Below are positions 62,501 to 64,000 of a DNA stretch of 64,000 bases, piece after piece; the first letter of the stretch is position 1, and each line of letters begins with the position of its first letter. The position numbers and the translations under genes were made by a program. The stretch is from contig OZ024802.1 of NCBI GenBank assembly GCA_964017045.1, positions 33,022,602-33,086,601 on the forward strand, written 5' to 3'. Origin of the DNA: Omphiscola glabra (lineage: Eukaryota; Mollusca; Gastropoda; Lymnaeidae). The notes below the pieces were generated by a model. The model saw only the letters and a list, made by a program, of their open reading frames with translations, did no database searches and was not told the DNA's origin.

Positions 62501-63855
62501 TAGTGCCTCATGGTGGCCCATAAAGCAGCATGCCAAACCCTGTCGAATGCCTTCTTGAAATCCACAAAGCCGTGGTATAGGTTTTGTTGGTGTTGAGCAT
62601 ATTTCTCACATAGTATTCGGAGAATTAGGATATGCTCAGTAGTGCCACGGCCTTGCCTAAAGCCCGCCTGTTCTTCAGCAATGATTCTGTCGGCATATGG
62701 TCTTAGTCGGTTCAGTATGACCTTGAGCATGACCTTGCTTGGGTGGCTTATTAGGCTAATGGTGCGATAGTTTTGTCATAGCTGTAGGTTACCTTTCTTG
62801 GGGAGGGTGATGATGAGCGATTGGGTCCATGATTTGGGCCATTCCCCTGTCAGCCATATTTTGTTACAAATATTGGTTAGGGCATTTACCATTTTTTCTC
62901 CTCCCTGTTTCACCAACTCTACAGGGTAATTATCCACTCCTGCGGCCTTTCGTATTTGGAGTGCTTGGACTGCTGCTTCTACTTCTGCATGGAGAATAGG
63001 GAAGCTTTCATCGTCCGTTGCTGGGGGGACATTAAGGATCTCTGGGTCTATCTTTATATTTTCATTATACAGCTCTGAGTATTCAGTCCATCTTTTCAGA
63101 ATATCATTTTCCTCTGTCAAACATTTACCGTTTTTATCTTGTATGGTAGTACTAAGCCCTTGCTTTGCAGTGGTTAGTTCTTTCACCAACTGGTATACCT
63201 TTTTGCTATTGTGTTTCTTCAAGCTATTTTCAATGTCGTAGCATTGCTCTTCAATCCAGTTCTTCTTCGCCCTTCTCATACCCTTTTTTAAGGTTTGGTT
63301 CATTTTTCTATATTTATTTGCCCCCTCTGTATCCACCATCTTTGTTTTCTTTAACTGCCTCCATTTATCACACAGATCGAGGATGTCAACTGTCACCCAT
63401 GGTGCTCCTTCACACAACTATTTATGGAAATATAGGTTTTATGTTTAGGCATTATGTTTAGTCTGGATAATGTTTAGTCTGGATTATGTTTAGTCTGGAT
63501 AATGTTTAGTCTGGATTATGTTTAGTCTGGATAATGTTTAGTCTGGATAATGTTTAGTCTGGATTATGTTTAGTCTGGATAATGTTTAGTCTGGATAATG
63601 TTTAGTCTGGGTAATGTTTAGTCTGGATAATGTTTAGTCTGGATAATGTTTAGTCTGGATAATGTTTAGTCTGGATAATGTTTAGTCTGGATAATGTTTA
63701 CAGTGAAACGATCATTCTCTTATTCATTCAGTCATGCAAATATTAACTCATCTCTGAATTGTCATACTTTCAGGAGCCGGGGTGTACCTGGGCGACATCT
63801 GTCTGAAAGGCTCTGCGGGTCCAAACTCAATACTCAGCAATGCCAAGCTGCTCAG
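53536..63855 (+). CDS. VPS18: VPS18 (HOPS/CORVET core subunit), exons 1-10, 3' incomplete
   Basis: VPS18 (yeast Pep3, fly deep orange) is a core subunit of the CORVET and HOPS tethering complexes, acting in endosome and lysosome fusion on the cytosolic membrane face. I read exons at 53536-53620, 54629-54698, 54955-55064, 56427-56575, 57198-57282, 57839-57921, 58894-58994, 59773-59861, 61096-61200 and 63774-63855. Phases match at every junction and the introns are GT-AG. The product starts MASILDQYEEES, close to the animal VPS18 N terminus, and later shows ITHFVVSNNFLIMAMSSNIL, KIFLDPTGRHLIISM, ILATTPGRIYQFIG and ELDYSELHLFFPQFR, all in the N-terminal beta-propeller (Pep3/Vps18 domain). An in-frame TAA at 53506-53508 supports the ATG. 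About 319 codons of a protein usually near 970 residues are present; the rest lies beyond the window. The exon 1 donor is uncertain (53620 or 53609, same phase), and so is the exon 2 acceptor. The introns are rich in minisatellites. Confidence 0.93.
54146..54235. repeat. ~57-bp duplication in VPS18 intron 1
   Basis: Two partial units with TTAGTTACATAAGGCA. Confidence 0.7.
55171..55192. repeat. Poly-G run of 22 in VPS18 intron 3
   Basis: Uninterrupted G tract on the coding strand, 107 bp after the exon 3 donor. The long homopolymer may be partly an assembly error. Confidence 0.9.
56576..56898. repeat. 20-bp minisatellite starting at the VPS18 intron 4 donor, about 16 copies
   Basis: Unit GCAGTTCTGCATGGGTTAAC. 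The first unit is the donor itself, GTGAGTTCTGTATGAGTTAA, so the array begins at the first intron base. Later units have lost the GT of the donor position. Confidence 0.93.
57036..57100. repeat. 14-bp C-rich repeat in VPS18 intron 4
   Basis: Unit ACCACCTACCCCCC, about four copies, then a poly-C tract. Confidence 0.85.
58128..58456. mobile_element. MITE-like inverted-repeat element in VPS18 intron 6
   Basis: Perfect inverted blocks TTCCCTGTGGCCCA (58147-58160) and TGGGCCACAGGGAA (58424-58437) are extended outward by imperfect TTTTGC..TAAC sequence. A related direct motif, CCTGGGGCCCAAG, sits inside near 58192. The insertion is intronic and leaves the VPS18 splice sites alone. Superfamily unknown. 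Confidence 0.55.
58969..59575. repeat. Degenerate ~85-bp repeat spanning the exon 7 end and intron 7
   Basis: The exon 7/donor sequence (GGCTACCACACCTGGGTATG) and the intron sequence after it (TTTATGGGTACAACCTGGGC) recur as diverged copies near 59085-59130, 59405-59490 and 59500-59560, for example TTTATGGGTGTAACCAGGGC and CACACCTTGGCTGGCATATC. Confidence 0.65.
60112..60318. repeat. ~38-bp minisatellite in VPS18 intron 8, 5 copies
   Basis: Core GATGCCTCTAGGAGACTATA. Confidence 0.92.
60372..61063. repeat. ~30-33-bp minisatellite in VPS18 intron 8, about 22 copies
   Basis: Core CTTACAACCTACTGAGTTGT on the left, grading into CTCACAATCTACTGAGTTGT with ACATAGAGAT on the right. It stops 32 bp before exon 9. 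Confidence 0.93.
61264..61490. repeat. ~50-bp minisatellite in VPS18 intron 9, about 4.5 copies
   Basis: Core TCTAGATGACTGGTACAGTC followed by AAACAATTAATTCTTCCA. The core resembles the exon 9/donor junction GGATGACAGGTACGGTCTAA at 61191-61210. The LINE follows at once. Confidence 0.92.
61490..63412 (-). pseudogene. 5'-truncated non-LTR retrotransposon (LINE) in VPS18 intron 9
   Basis: On the minus strand this reads as a LINE polyprotein from the linker after the endonuclease, through reverse transcriptase, to the C-terminal region. Block 63417-62776 has the pre-RT segment ending KKGNLQL. Block 62730-62347 has FRQGRGTTEHILILRILCEK and GFVDFKKAFDRVWHAALW. Block 62413-61961 has QGCLLSPTLFNIFLE and the catalytic FADD in NLRFADDIDELAGSEEELA. 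Block 61961-61503 has LEWYGHVTRKQGLAKEILQG. A TGA near 62775 and frameshifts near 62400 and 62030 break the frame, so it is dead. The 3' end has a short ATG-triplet tail (61491-61505). 5' truncation is usual for target-primed reverse transcription. It lies antisense to VPS18. I cannot assign the clade. Confidence 0.9.
63432..63704. repeat. 16-bp minisatellite in VPS18 intron 9, about 17 copies
   Basis: Unit TTTAGTCTGGATAATG with a T/A variant at the fourth-last position. It follows directly on the 5'-truncated LINE. Confidence 0.95.
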
Positions 63856-63933
63856 GTGAACATTTTGTACCAGCATTTGTTGATGTTGCTGCTGATATTT
63901 TTTACCTGGAGAAATCCCTGGGCGTAGTTTCTT

Positions 63934-64000
63934 GTTTACGGATGATGCAGAATGAAATTTGAAAAGATGATGCAGAATGAAATCTGTACAGATGATGCAG
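63934..64000. repeat. ~27-bp repeat at the right window edge
   Basis: GATGATGCAGAATGAAAT recurs with AGATGATGCAG. It lies in VPS18 intron 10 and continues beyond the window. Confidence 0.75.

Overview
The window looks like animal nuclear DNA: split genes with GT-AG introns, non-LTR and LTR retroelements, many hAT-type MITEs and a very high load of tandem repeats. No species can be named from the sequence. A lophotrochozoan, perhaps a gastropod mollusc, is my best guess. It rests on the style of the LINE fragments and on a SPIN-type hAT element, a family reported from vertebrates, a triatomine bug and a pond snail. The only host gene I can support is the 5' third of VPS18, a core HOPS/CORVET subunit, on the + strand from 53536 and running off the right edge (ten exons, about 319 codons). 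Layout: 1-5465 is a string of short-period minisatellites (periods 24 to 53 bp). 5466-7435 is one 23-bp array broken by two insertions, a 195-bp hAT MITE and a 631-bp solo LTR, each with its target-site duplication. 8227-8700 is a decayed mariner-like transposase. 9203-10187 is a 42-bp array. 11524-11720 is a SPIN-like MITE with a perfect 8-bp duplication. 12857-14437 is a larger hAT-type element with a second MITE nested inside, and another copy of that MITE lies at 46543. 15384-22416 holds more arrays, including a palindromic minisatellite and one with repeated TGACGTCA sites, plus a second copy of the solo LTR. 23511-26774 is a 34-copy, 96-bp satellite without a single length change. 27467-37287 is a further chain of arrays. 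37288-53505 has fewer arrays and more dispersed elements: a microsatellite-rich block, several hAT MITEs, a broken LINE (47524-48975) and a three-level nested MITE (50793-52405). 53506-64000 is VPS18, whose introns carry their own minisatellites and a 5'-truncated LINE. The most interesting pattern is in VPS18. Several intronic minisatellites have units that resemble the exon-intron junction directly upstream, as if the splice donor had seeded the array. Most long open frames in the window are by-products of arrays with a period divisible by three and are not genes.
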